Notes under the pieces: model-generated | What the model was told of the DNA's origin: nothing | Seen by the model: only the letters and a program-made list of their open reading frames with translations | Databases searched by the model: none | Made by a program: the position numbers and the translations under genes | Source: Sabellastarte sp. h YS-2021 | Taxonomy: Eukaryota > Annelida > Polychaeta > Sabellida > Sabellidae | Length of the DNA stretch: 64,000 nt | NCBI GenBank assembly: GCA_964017235.1 | Contig: OZ024927.1 | Coordinates: forward strand, 48,923,293-48,987,292 | Direction of reading: 5' to 3' | Shown: positions 15,001 to 25,245 of the stretch, one piece after another | Layout of the letters: the number at the start of each line of letters is the position of its first letter | Numbering within the stretch: the first letter of the stretch is position 1

Positions 15001-18000
15001 TTGGGAGAGCTTTCACTTGGTGAAGTTTCAGACCCGTAGCTAATTACTCACCTACTCAAAATGAGTAAATGCTAATTATCTCTAAAAGTATTGCAGATAG
15101 CCAATTTTTCTCAAATAACTCATTCATCTACTTTTGGAAGAGCTTTCACATGGTGAAGTTTCAGACCCATAGGTAATTACTCACCTACTCAAAATGAGTA
15201 AATGCGAATTCTCTCTAAAAGTATTGCAGATAGCCAATTTTTCTCAAATAACTCATTCACCTACTTTTGGAAGAGCTTTCACTTGGTGAAGTTTCAGACC
15301 CGTAGCTAATTACTCACCTACTCAAAATGAGTAAATGCTAATTATCTGTAAAAGTATTGCAGATAGCCAATTTTTCTCAAATAACCCATTCATCTACTTT
15401 TGGGAGAGCTTTCACTTGAAGTGTCAGACCTGTAGCTAATTTCTCACCTACTCAAAATGAGTAAATGCTAAATATCTCTAAAAGTATTGCAGATAGCCAA
15501 TTTTTCTCAAATAACTCATTCATTTACTTTTGGAAGAGCTTTCACATGGTGAAGTTTCAGACCCATAGCTAATTACTCGCCTACTCAAAATGAGTAAATG
15601 CGAATTATCTCTAAAAGTATTGCAGATAGCCAATTTTTCTGAAATAACTCATTCATCTACTTTTGGAAGAGCTTTCACATGGTGAAGTTTCAGACCCATA
15701 GCTAATTACTCACCTACTCAAAATGAGTAAATGCGAATTCTCTCTAAAAGTATTGCAGATAGCCAATTTTTCTCAAATAACTCATTCATCTACTTTTGGG
15801 AGAGCTTTCACTTGGTGAAGTTTCAGACCCGTAGGTAATTACTCACCTACTCAAAATGAGTAAATGCGAATTATCTCTAAAAGAATTGCAGATACACAAT
15901 TTTTCTCAAATAAGTCATTCATCTACTTTTGGGAGAGCTTTCACTTGGTGAAGTTTCACGCCCGTAGCTAATTACTCACCTACTCAAAATGAGTAAATGC
16001 AAATTATCTCTAGAAGTATTGCAGATAGCCAATTTTTCTCAAATAACTCATTCATCTACTTTTGGAAGAGCTTTCACATGGTGAAGTTTCAGACCCATAG
16101 CTAATTACTCACCTACTCAAAATGAGTAAATGCGAATTCTCTCTAAAAGTATTGCAGATAGCCAATTTTTCTCAAATAACTCATTCATCTACTTTTGGGA
16201 GAGCTTTCACTTGGTGAAGTTTCAGACCCGTAGGTAATTACTCACCTACTCAAAATGAGTAAATGCGAATTATCTCTAAAAGAATTGCAGATACACAATT
16301 TTTCTCAAATAAGTCATTCATCTACTTTTGGGAGAGCTTTCACTTGGTGAAGTTTCACGCCCGTAGCTAATTACTCACCTACTCAAAATGAGTAAATGCA
16401 AATTATCTCTAAAAGTATTGCAGATAGCCAATTTTTCTCAAATAACTCATTCATCTACTTTTGGAAGAGCTTTCACATGGTAAAGTTTCAGACCCATAGC
16501 TAATTTCTCACCTACTCAAAATGAGTAAATGCGAATTATCTCTAAAAGTATAGGAGATAGCCAATTTTTCTCAAATAACTCATTCATCTACTTTTGGGAA
16601 AGCTTTCACTTGGTGAAGTTTCAGACCTGTAGCTAATTTCTCACCTACTCAAAATGAGTAAATACTAATTATCTCTAAAAATATTGCAGATAGCCAATTT
16701 CTCTCAATAACTCATTCATCTTCTTTTGGAAGAGCTTTCACATTGTGAAGTTTCAGACCCGTAGCTACTTACTCACCTACTCAAAATGAGTAAATGCAAA
16801 TTATCTCTAAAAGTATTGCAGATAGCCAATTTTTCTCAAATAACTCATTCATCTACTTTTGGAAGAGCTTTCACATGGCAAAGTTTCAGACCCATAGGTA
16901 ATAACTCACCTACTCAAAATGAGTAAATGCGAATTATCTCTAAGAGTATTGCATATAGCCTATTTTTCTCAAATAACTCATTCACCTACTTTTGGGAGAG
17001 CTTTCACATGGTGAAGTTTCAGACCTGTAGCTAATTACTCACCTACTCAAAATGAGTAACTGTGAATTATCTCTAAAAGTATTGCAGCTAGCCAATTTTT
17101 CTCAAATAACTCATTCATGTACTTTTAGGAGAGCTTTCACTTGGTGAAGTTTCAGACCTGTAGCTAATTACTCACCTACTCAAAATGAGTAAATGCGAAT
17201 TATCTCTGAAAGTATTGCAGATAGTCAATTTTTCTCAAATAACTCATTCATCTACTTTTGGAAGAGCTGTCACATGGTGAAGTTTCAGACCCATAGCTAA
17301 TTACTCACCTACTCAAAATGAGTAAATGAGAATTATCTCTAAAAGTATTGCAGATAGCCAATTTTTCTCAAATAACTCATTCATCTACTTTTGAAAGAGC
17401 TTTCACATGGTGAAGTTTCAGACCCGTAGGTAATTTCTCACCTACTCAAAATGAGTAAATGCGAATTATCTCTAAAAGTATAGGAGATAGCCAATTTTTC
17501 TCAAATAACTCATTCATCTACTTTTGGGAAAGCTTTCACTTGGTGAAGTTTCAGACCTGTAGCTAATTTCTCACCTACTCAAAATGAGTAAATACTAATT
17601 ATCTCTAAAAATATTGCAGATAGCCAATTTCTCTCAATAACTCATTCATCTTCTTTTGGAAGAGCTTTCACATTGTGAAGTTTCAGACCCGTAGCTAATT
17701 ACTCGCCTACTCAAAATGAGTAAATGCGAATTATCTCTAAAAGTATTGCAGATAGCCAATTTTTCTCAAATAACTCATTCATCTACTTTTGGAAGAGCTT
17801 TCACATGGTGAAGTTTCAGACCCATAGCTAATTACTCACCTACTCAAAATGAGTAAATGCGAATTCTCTCTAAAAGTATTGCAGATAGCCAATTTTTCTC
17901 AAATAACTCATTCATCTACTTTTGGGAGAGCTTTCACTTGGTGAAGTTTCAGACCCGTAGCTAATTACTCACCTACTCAAAATGAGTAAATGCGAATTCT

Positions 18001-18395
18001 CTCTAAAAGTATTGCAGATAGCCAATTTTTCTCAAATAACTCATTCATCTACTTTTGGGAGAGCTTTCACTTGGTGAAGTTTCAGACCCGTAGCTAATTA
18101 CTCACCTACTCAAAATGAGTAAATGCTAATTATCTCTAAAAGTATTGCAGATAGCCAATTTTTCTCAAATAACTCATTCATCTACTTTTGGAAGAGCTTT
18201 CACATGGTGAAGTTTCAGACCCATAGGTAATTACTCACCTACTCAAAATGAGTAAATGCGAATTCTCTCTAAAAGTATTGCAGATAGCCAATTTTTCTCA
18301 AATAACTCATTCACCTACTTTTGGAAGAGCTTTCACTTGGTGAAGTTTCAGACCCGTAGCTAATTACTCACCTACTCAAAATGAGTAAATGCTAA
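1..18395. repeat. 133-bp satellite array with higher-order structure
   Basis: The stretch is an uninterrupted head-to-tail array of 133-bp monomers; monomer starts (GAAGAGC or GGAGAGC) fall at 1, 134, 267 and so on. Monomers differ by private substitutions, and those variants recur in register. A monomer carrying CACATTGTG together with TACTCGCC, or its close relative, appears at 1, 2125, 4249, 5179, 7436, 9560, 10490, 12348, 14605, 16729 and 17659. The spacings are 2124 bp (16 monomers minus 4 bases), 930 bp (7 monomers minus 1), 1858 bp and 2257 bp. The missing bases come from two fixed small deletions that mark particular monomers (CACTTGAAGTG and CTCTCAATAAC). No gene is present. The left edge lies outside the window. 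This is typical of heterochromatic or centromere-like satellite; that location is an inference. Confidence 0.97.
781..13260. repeat. 12480-bp super-repeat unit of the 133-bp satellite
   Basis: Sequence from about 781 onward recurs 12480 bases later. For example 781-840 equals 13261-13320, 1381-1440 equals 13861-13920, and 4081-4140 equals 16561-16620. The match runs on to the point where a mobile element interrupts the second copy at 18396. Differences are few (for example GAGGTT at about 2675 against GAAGTT at 15155). The unit contains several 2.1-kb and 0.93-kb blocks, so it is a third level of periodicity made by segmental duplication inside the array. Boundaries are approximate because any phase of the period can be chosen. 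Confidence 0.85.
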
Positions 18396-18397
18396 TT

Positions 18398-18424
18398 ATA
18401 TCCCCAGACGAAAGTCGGGGATAT
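18398..18424 (+). repeat. 5' terminal hairpin of element copy 1
   Basis: ATATCCCCAGAC, a GAAA loop and GTCGGGGATAT form a stem of 11 pairs with one bulged A. The left arm (18398-18409) is repeated exactly in inverted orientation near the 3' end at 21644-21655. The first one or two bases may belong to the target. The same hairpin is at 37739-37765 in copy 2. Confidence 0.8.
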
Positions 18425-18442
18425 ATTGGATTCAGGTCCGTC

Positions 18443-18444
<2 letters not shown>

Positions 18445-18493
<49 letters not shown>
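18445..18493 (+). repeat. (GCC)16 trinucleotide tract
   Basis: Forty-nine bases of pure GCC repeat lie 20 bases inside the 5' hairpin. The tract at 37786-37834 in copy 2 has exactly the same length, which argues that the two copies separated recently, because such tracts change length quickly. Confidence 0.95.
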
Positions 18494-18494
<1 letters not shown>

Positions 18495-18639
18495 AGAAAT
18501 TTCCTTGTGGACGCGATAACTCAAAAACAAATTAATATTTTTTTTTCAAACTTGGTACACATGTTAAGGGTGCCCAAAGGAAGATCCCTATTTTAAGGTG
18601 ACCTTAAACTCCCAGTAAAAAAGAACTTATGGCCACCTT

Positions 18640-20470
18640 AAGGTCAGAAATTGGACTTTTGGCCACTTAGAGCCCTGTAGGTCACAAACTATGATGCTCA
18701 GCTGGCTGAAATTTTACCTGACAACACATTAATATGTTCTTAGTACATGTGCCGAAAATCACGACTTTAAGTTGAGGAGAAAATTGTGTTTGAGGCCCAT
18801 AAATACCCCCACTTGGGGATTTTTTGCTATACTTTTCACATATTTTGCCCTATAATTTGGAAGTGGTAATTCTGATGAGTCTCAAACTGCGCTAGGTATA
18901 ACTTTGATATGTAATCCTTGTCTGTAGAAAATTTTAGGGCTGTAGGTTTACCCAAAGGGGTCGACTTAAGGTCTCAAAAGTGCCCACAGAGACCCAATTT
19001 ATGCACTTTTTGCCACTTTCAAGCACTGTAGCTTTCAAACTATGTCTCTCATCTAAGTTAAATATCATCTGGGAATATATCTATGTGTTTTCTTATATGT
19101 GCCCCAACATTTAGGCCTTTAATAGACAGTTAACCTGTGTATCAGGACCATAAACACTCACCCGAGTGACCCTTATAAGACATTTTTCACATCTTTTTCC
19201 CTGTAACTTGGAAATGGTAAGTCTGAGAAGTTTCAAACTGTATTAGATATATATTCTGTGTGTAATCTTAGTATGTAACAGATTTTAAGTCTGAAGCTTT
19301 AATTTTGAAGGTCAAATTGAGGTCTCTAAAAGGCTCCCAAAGACCCAATATTTGGACTTTTTGCTACTTTTAAGCCCTGTGACTGTCAAACTATGTGACT
19401 GATAGAGCTCAAATCCTATCTGGGAAGATATTAGTATGTTATTTATATATGTGCCAAAAATTAAGGCTTTAAGAAGACATTTAACCTGTGTATGAGGACC
19501 ATAAATCCCCACCCGAGTGACCATTTTTAGACATTTTTCACATATTTTGCCCTGTAACTTGGAAATGGTAAGTCTAAGAAGTTTCAAACTGTATTAGATG
19601 CATATTCTATGTGTAATCTTAGTATGTGACAAATTTTAAGTCTGAGGCTTTAATTTGAAGGCCACATTTAGGTCTCTAGAAGGCCCCATAAAGACCCAGT
19701 ATTTGGACTTTTTGCCAATTTTAAGGCCTGTGACTGTTAAACTATGTGACTGATAGAGCTGAAATCTCATCTGGGAATACATTATTATGTTCTTTTTACA
19801 TGTGCCAAAAATCAAGGCTTCAAGTAGACATTTAACCTGTGTATGAGGACCTTAAACACCCACCTGAGTGACCCTTTTAAGACATTTTTCACATATTTTG
19901 CTCTGTAACTTGGAAATGGTAAGTCTGAGAAGTTTCAAACTTTATTAGATACATATTCTATGTGTAATCTTAGTATGTAACAAATTTTAAGTCTGAAGCT
20001 TTAATTTGAAAGCCACATCGAGATCTCTAAAAGGCCCACAGAGACCCAATATTTGGACTTTTTAACCACCTTTAAGCCCTGTGACTGTTAAACTATGTGA
20101 TTGATGGAGCTGAAATCCCATCTGGGAATGCATTATTATGTCCTTTTTACATATGCCGAAAATCAAGGTTTTTAGTAGACATTTAACCTGTGTATGAGGG
20201 CCATAGACACTCGCCCAAGTGCCTTTTTGGACATTTTTTCCGTATTTTGCCCTGTTATTTGGAAATGCTTAGTGTGACAAGTCTTAAACTGTATTATATA
20301 TAATTTTTGTTTGTTATGTATGTCCCCCAAAAAGTTTCAGATCTGTTGTTTAATTGCTAAGGTCTCTTTAACAATTGTAAAATGCCCACAGAAACCCAAT
20401 TTATGGACATTATGCCACTTTAAAGCCCAGTAACTGTCAAACTATGTGGGTTATAGAGCTGAAATCTTTG
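18640..20470 (+). repeat. Internal tandem array, about 353-bp units
   Basis: About five diverged units can be followed by the recurring phrase GACCCAATATTTGGAC and relatives at about 18980, 19335, 19690, 20040 and 20395, giving a spacing of 351-354 bp. Each unit also carries a 'CCTGTAACTTGGAAATGG' phrase and a 'CTGTGACTGTCAAACTATG' phrase. The last unit is the part still recognisable in the old copy at 30815. Minus-strand reading frames of about 91 codons here are not conserved between units and are not taken as genes. Confidence 0.85.
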
Positions 20471-21643
20471 AATTTTTAAAAGGAAATGCCTGTCTATTTC
20501 AATTTTGAATATTAATAATGTTATGGCTATCTTAGTCTTTTAAGAACTTATTTTTGTGTGTTATACCTCTGCTTGCTGAGTTTTTAACTTTTTAAAATGA
20601 AACTGGTTAAACATATTCAAGTAGACAAAATGGACACTTTAAGTGAGCTTTAAGTCCCAATATTAATGAAATTATATCCTTATGTAGTAAAAGTAGGGGA
20701 TTTTTAACCCTCAACTAGCCCAGTTTTATTCAACTTGCCTCAGTTAATTTTGACACAGCTCCTACAGTTATGAACTCATTTCAGTTGATAATCACATACT
20801 TAAAATTCTCAATTCTTTTTGTATTTGAGTACCCCTTTTATATAGATTGTTTGTTTACCATTTATGCATCCCCCACCCGGATTCCCCCCACCCACCTCTG
20901 GGACCTCCAGCTATATTGAGTGACACTAAATAAACAAAGGTATTTAATGATATCAGATGAGAAACAAAGAACTCAGTGGGGTTGCAGATCTTGTGTAATA
21001 GTGAGAGAGGTGTGGAGAAGGGGAGAGGGGTGGGGGTGGGAGGTGGTGGGCTTCATTACATATAACACAAAGGGGAGTCAGAACTGAGATTGTGTCACAT
21101 ATTTAGGTTGCATATATATGGACCACATATATAGGTATAGAGGAAATGAATAACTGAAAACAATTTGCAAATTCTAAAAATAATATAATAAAATAATAAT
21201 ATAAATAATTTTTTTTAAAATAATATTTTATTTGTGAACAAATATAGAAACAGATATGCGCTTTTGGGATTATGAATTTTAGAATGGACATTGAATCATC
21301 AATCATTTAAATACTTTGAAGGAAGATTGAAAAGTATGATGAGTTGAGTTAAAAATAATATTTTATTTGTCAACAAATATAGAAACAGATATGCTCTTTT
21401 GGGATTATTATTTTAGAATGGACATTCAATCATCAATCATTTAAATACTTTGAAAATAGGTTTAGAGTTATCATTGCAGGAAGATTGAAAATATAATTTG
21501 AGTTATGTATTCGGCGTCTGGGGATACACCATCTTCCTTGGAAGATATAAACAGAGTAGATTGATGTGCTGAAGTTCATATAATAATGGGTAATTATGTT
21601 TTAAAAAATTCCCGATCAAAACCTGTGGCGTGAGTGATGACCT

Positions 21644-21681
21644 GTCTGGGGATATGTTGGCGCCGAGTTGGCCCAATCTAG
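21644..21681 (+). repeat. 3' terminus of element copy 1: inverted arm, hairpin and CTAG
   Basis: GTCTGGGGATAT (21644-21655) is the inverse of the 5' hairpin arm. It is followed by TTGGCGCCGAGTTGGCCCAA (21657-21676), which folds as TTGG, a bulged C, GCC, a GAGTT loop, GGC and CCAA. Then comes TCTAG, and the satellite resumes with TTATC. A short 3' hairpin a few bases before a terminal CTAG is a Helitron/Helentron trait. The same block is at 40994-41031 and, degenerate, at about 33643-33680. Confidence 0.8.
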
Positions 21682-24020
21682 TTATCTGTAAAAGTATTGC
21701 AGATAGCCAATTTTTCTCAAATAACCCATTCATCTACTTTTGGGAGAGCTTTCACTTGAAGTGTCAGACCTGTAGCTAATTTCTCACCTACTCAAAATGA
21801 GTAAATGCTAAATATCTCTAAAAGTATTGCAGATAGCCAATTTTTCTCAAATAACTCATTCATTTACTTTTGGAAGAGCTTTCACATGGTGAAGTTTCAG
21901 ACCCATAGCTAATTACTCGCCTACTCAAAATGAGTAAATGCGAATTATCTCTAAAAGTATTGCAGATAGCCAATTTTTCTGAAATAACTCATTCATCTAC
22001 TTTTGGAAGAGCTTTCACATGGTGAAGTTTCAGACCCATAGCTAATTACTCACCTACTCAAAATGAGTAAATGCGAATTCTCTCTAAAAGTATTGCAGAT
22101 AGCCAATTTTTCTCAAATAACTCATTCATCTACTTTTGGGAGAGCTTTCACTTGGTGAAGTTTCAGACCCGTAGGTAATTACTCACCTACTCAAAATGAG
22201 TAAATGCGAATTATCTCTAAAAGAATTGCAGATACACAATTTTTCTCAAATAAGTCATTCATCTACTTTTGGGAGAGCTTTCACTTGGTGAAGTTTCACG
22301 CCCGTAGCTAATTACTCACCTACTCAAAATGAGTAAATGCAAATTATCTCTAGAAGTATTGCAGATAGCCAATTTTTCTCAAATAACTCATTCATCTACT
22401 TTTGGAAGAGCTTTCACATGGTGAAGTTTCAGACCCATAGCTAATTACTCACCTACTCAAAATGAGTAAATGCGAATTCTCTCTAAAAGTATTGCAGATA
22501 GCCAATTTTTCTCAAATAACTCATTCATCTACTTTTGGGAGAGCTTTCACTTGGTGAAGTTTCAGACCCGTAGGTAATTACTCACCTACTCAAAATGAGT
22601 AAATGCGAATTATCTCTAAAAGAATTGCAGATACACAATTTTTCTCAAATAAGTCATTCATCTACTTTTGGGAGAGCTTTCACTTGGTGAAGTTTCACGC
22701 CCGTAGCTAATTACTCACCTACTCAAAATGAGTAAATGCAAATTATCTCTAAAAGTATTGCAGATAGCCAATTTTTCTCAAATAACTCATTCATCTACTT
22801 TTGGAAGAGCTTTCACATGGTGAAGTTTCAGACCCATAGCTAATTTCTCACCTACTCAAAATGAGTAAATGCGAATTATCTCTAAAAGTATAGGAGATAG
22901 CCAATTTTTCTCAAATAACTCATTCATCTACTTTTGGGAAAGCTTTCACTTGGTGAAGTTTCAGACCTGTAGCTAATTTCTCACCTACTCAAAATGAGTA
23001 AATACTAATTATCTCTAAAAATATTGCAGATAGCCAATTTCTCTCAATAACTCATTCATCTTCTTTTGGAAGAGCTTTCACATGGCAAAGTTTCAGACCC
23101 ATAGGTAATAACTCACCTACTCAAAATGAGTAAATGCGAATTATCTCTAAGAGTATTGCATATAGCCTATTTTTCTCAAATAACTCATTCACCTACTTTT
23201 GGGAGAGCTTTCACATGGTGAAGTTTCAGACCTGTAGCTAATTACTCACCTACTCAAAGTGAGTAACTGTGAATTATCTCTAAAAGTATTGCAGCTAGCC
23301 AATTTTTCTCAAATAACTCATTCATGTACTTTTAGGAGAGCTTTCACTTGGTGAAGTTTCAGACCTGTAGCTAATTACTCACCTACTCAAAATGAGTAAA
23401 TGCGAATTATCTCTGAAAGTATTGCAGATAGTCAATTTTTCTCAAATAACTCATTCATCTACTTTTGGAAGAGCTGTCACATGGTGAAGTTTCAGACCCA
23501 TAGCTAATTACTCACTTACTCAAAATGAGTAAATGAGAATTATCTCTAAAAGTATTGCAGATAGCCAATTTTTCTCAAATAACTCATTCATCTACTTTTG
23601 AAAGAGCTTTCACATGGTGAAGTTTCAGACCCGTAGGTAATTACTCACCTACTCAAAATGAGTAAATGCTAATTATCTCTAAAAGTATTGTGGGTACCCA
23701 ATTTTTATCAAATAACTCATTCATCTACTTTTGGAAGAGCTTTCACATGGTGAAGTTCCAAACCTGTAGGTAATTACTCATCTACTCAAATGAGTAAATG
23801 CGAATTATCTCGAAAAGTATTGCAGATAGCCAGTATTTTTCAAATAACTCACTTCACCTATATTTTGGGAGAACTTTCAATTAGTGAATTTTCAGATCCA
23901 TATCTAATTACTCACCTACTCAAAATGAGTAATTGCCTATTATCAGTAAAAGTATTGCAGATAGCCTGTATTTCTCAAATAACTCATTCACCTACATTTT
24001 GGAGATATTTCACATGCTAA
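21682..24020. repeat. 133-bp satellite, continuation after the insertion
   Basis: The array resumes in the same monomer that was broken at 18396 and in the expected order (the TCTGTAAAAG monomer, then the CACTTGAAGTG monomer). Near 23065 one monomer is missing relative to 9560-9692, because the CTCTCAATAAC monomer runs directly into the CATGGCAAAG monomer; unequal exchange would explain it. From about 23640 substitutions and small indels accumulate, and by 24000 the monomers are barely recognisable, so this is the true right edge. A 76-codon reading frame at 23790-24020 simply reads through two decayed monomers. Confidence 0.93.
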
Positions 24021-24282
24021 AGTTTTTTTATGAATTATTAAAATAATTTTTAATGCATTAAAATTAATGAAATCATGCAGTAAATCGATTATAACTTGAA
24101 AAGTATTGTATTTAGAGCATTTTGTTAAAATATGTTATTCACCTACTTTTTCCCACAGCAACAACATGGTGAGTAACTTGGGTGTCTATCTCAATAGATA
24201 AGTGAGTAATAGCTACTTTTGGATTTTTCACTAACTACCATCATGAGTGAAATCACTTGTAACTTGAAAACTATTGCATTTA
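24021..24282. repeat. Decayed, chimeric junction between two satellites
   Basis: Two diverged monomers can be seen, marked by AACTTGAAAAGTATTG at about 24093 and AACTTGAAAACTATTG at about 24253, 160 bases apart. Their first part resembles the 133-bp monomer (CACCTACTTTT and ACATGGTGAGTAA are recognisable). The second one passes straight into the GGGTAGTACAA phrase of the 151-bp satellite. The stretch therefore links the two repeat types. Confidence 0.6.
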
Positions 24283-25245
24283 GACCTTCAGGGTAGTACA
24301 AAAGTGTCCTATGCAAAGGGGAAAGATTTCAATTTTCGCCACTTTTGGCGGCCATCTTGGATTTTAGCGGAAAAAAATGAAAAAGTGTGAATATCTCGAA
24401 AACCATAAGAGATAGAGCGATTTCGAGCGAATTTTTGACCTGCAAGGTAGTACAAGAATGTCCTGTGCAAAAGGGTAAAATTTCAATTTTCACCACTTTT
24501 GGCAGCCATCTTGGATTTTTGCGGAAAATGGAAAAGTGTGAATATCTCTAAAACCGTAAGAGATAGAGCGATTTCAAGCGAATTTTTGACCAGAAGGGTA
24601 GCACAAGAGTGTCCTGTGCAAAGGGGAAAAATATCGATTTTCGCCACTTTTGGCGGCCATTTTGGATTTTTGCGGAAAATAGAAAAGTGTCAATATCTCG
24701 AAAACCGTAAGAGATAGAGCGATTTCGAGCAAATTTTTGACCTGCAGGGTGGTACAAGAGTCTCCTGTGCAAAGGGGGAAAATTTCAATTTTCACCACTT
24801 TTGGCGGCCATCTTAGATTTTTGCGGAAAATGAAAAAGTGTCAATATCTCAAAAACCGTAATAGATCGAGCGATTTCGAGCGAATTTTTGACCCGCAGGG
24901 TGATACAAGAGTGTTCTGTCCAAAGGGGAAAAATTTCATTTTTCGCCACTTTCGGCGGCCATCTTGGATTTTTGCTGAAAATGAAAAAGTGTCAATATCT
25001 CAAAAACCGTAAGAGATCGAGCGATTTCGAGCGAATTTTTGACCCACAGGGTGATACAAGAGTGTCCTGTCCAAAGGGGAAAAATTTCATTTTTCGCCAC
25101 TTTCGGCGGCCATCTTGGATTTTTGCTGAAAATGGAAAAGTGTCAATATCTCAAAAAGCGTAACAGATAGAGCGATTTCAAGCGAATTTTCGACCTGCAG
25201 GATGGTACAACAGTGTCCTATGCAAAGGGGAAAAATTTCAATGTA
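24283..25245. repeat. 151-bp satellite, about 6.4 copies
   Basis: The phrase ATATCTC followed by AAAA recurs at 24391, 24542, 24693, 24844, 24995 and 25146, exactly 151 bases apart. Each unit also contains GGTACAAGAGTGTCCTGT, a CACTTTTGGCGGCCATCTTG box and GAGATAGAGCGATTTC. Units are 85-95% alike by eye. The array stops abruptly at about 25245. Open frames of 70-90 codons on both strands come from the repeat period (151 is not a multiple of three) and are not taken as genes. Confidence 0.93.

Larger units (their letters stand above)
18399..21681 (+). mobile_element. Helentron-associated-like (HINE/pearl-type) element, copy 1, inserted in the satellite
   Basis: This 3283-bp insertion splits one satellite monomer. 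The uninterrupted monomer (GCTAATTATCTGTAAAAG, seen at about 5910) becomes GCTAATTA, then the element, then TTATCTGTAAAAG. This fixes the boundary to within the TTAT shared by both junctions: either a TTA target duplication, or insertion without duplication. Parts in order are a 5' hairpin, a (GCC)16 tract, a unique block, about five tandem units of roughly 353 bp, an AT-rich block with a 135-bp duplication, an inverted copy of the 5' hairpin arm, a 3' hairpin and a terminal CTAG. No transposase or Rep/helicase reading frame is present, so it is non-autonomous. Classification as a Helentron-associated element rests on architecture only; a PIF/Harbinger origin (TTA duplication) is less likely because the very ends are not inverted repeats. 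Confidence 0.75.

Noticed and set aside
1-18395. CRISPR-like array of regular repeats
   Set aside because: The 133-bp units are wholly repeated without unique spacers, and the surroundings are eukaryotic with introns and retroelements. It is a satellite.
19312-21733. Minus-strand open frames of 67-91 codons inside the mobile element
   Set aside because: They lie in the 353-bp units or AT-rich block, have no domain, and are broken or altered in the second copy and between units.
24499-25163. Overlapping frames of 72-91 codons on both strands
   Set aside because: They repeat the 151-bp satellite in successive frames; the period is not a multiple of three and the similarity is at DNA level.
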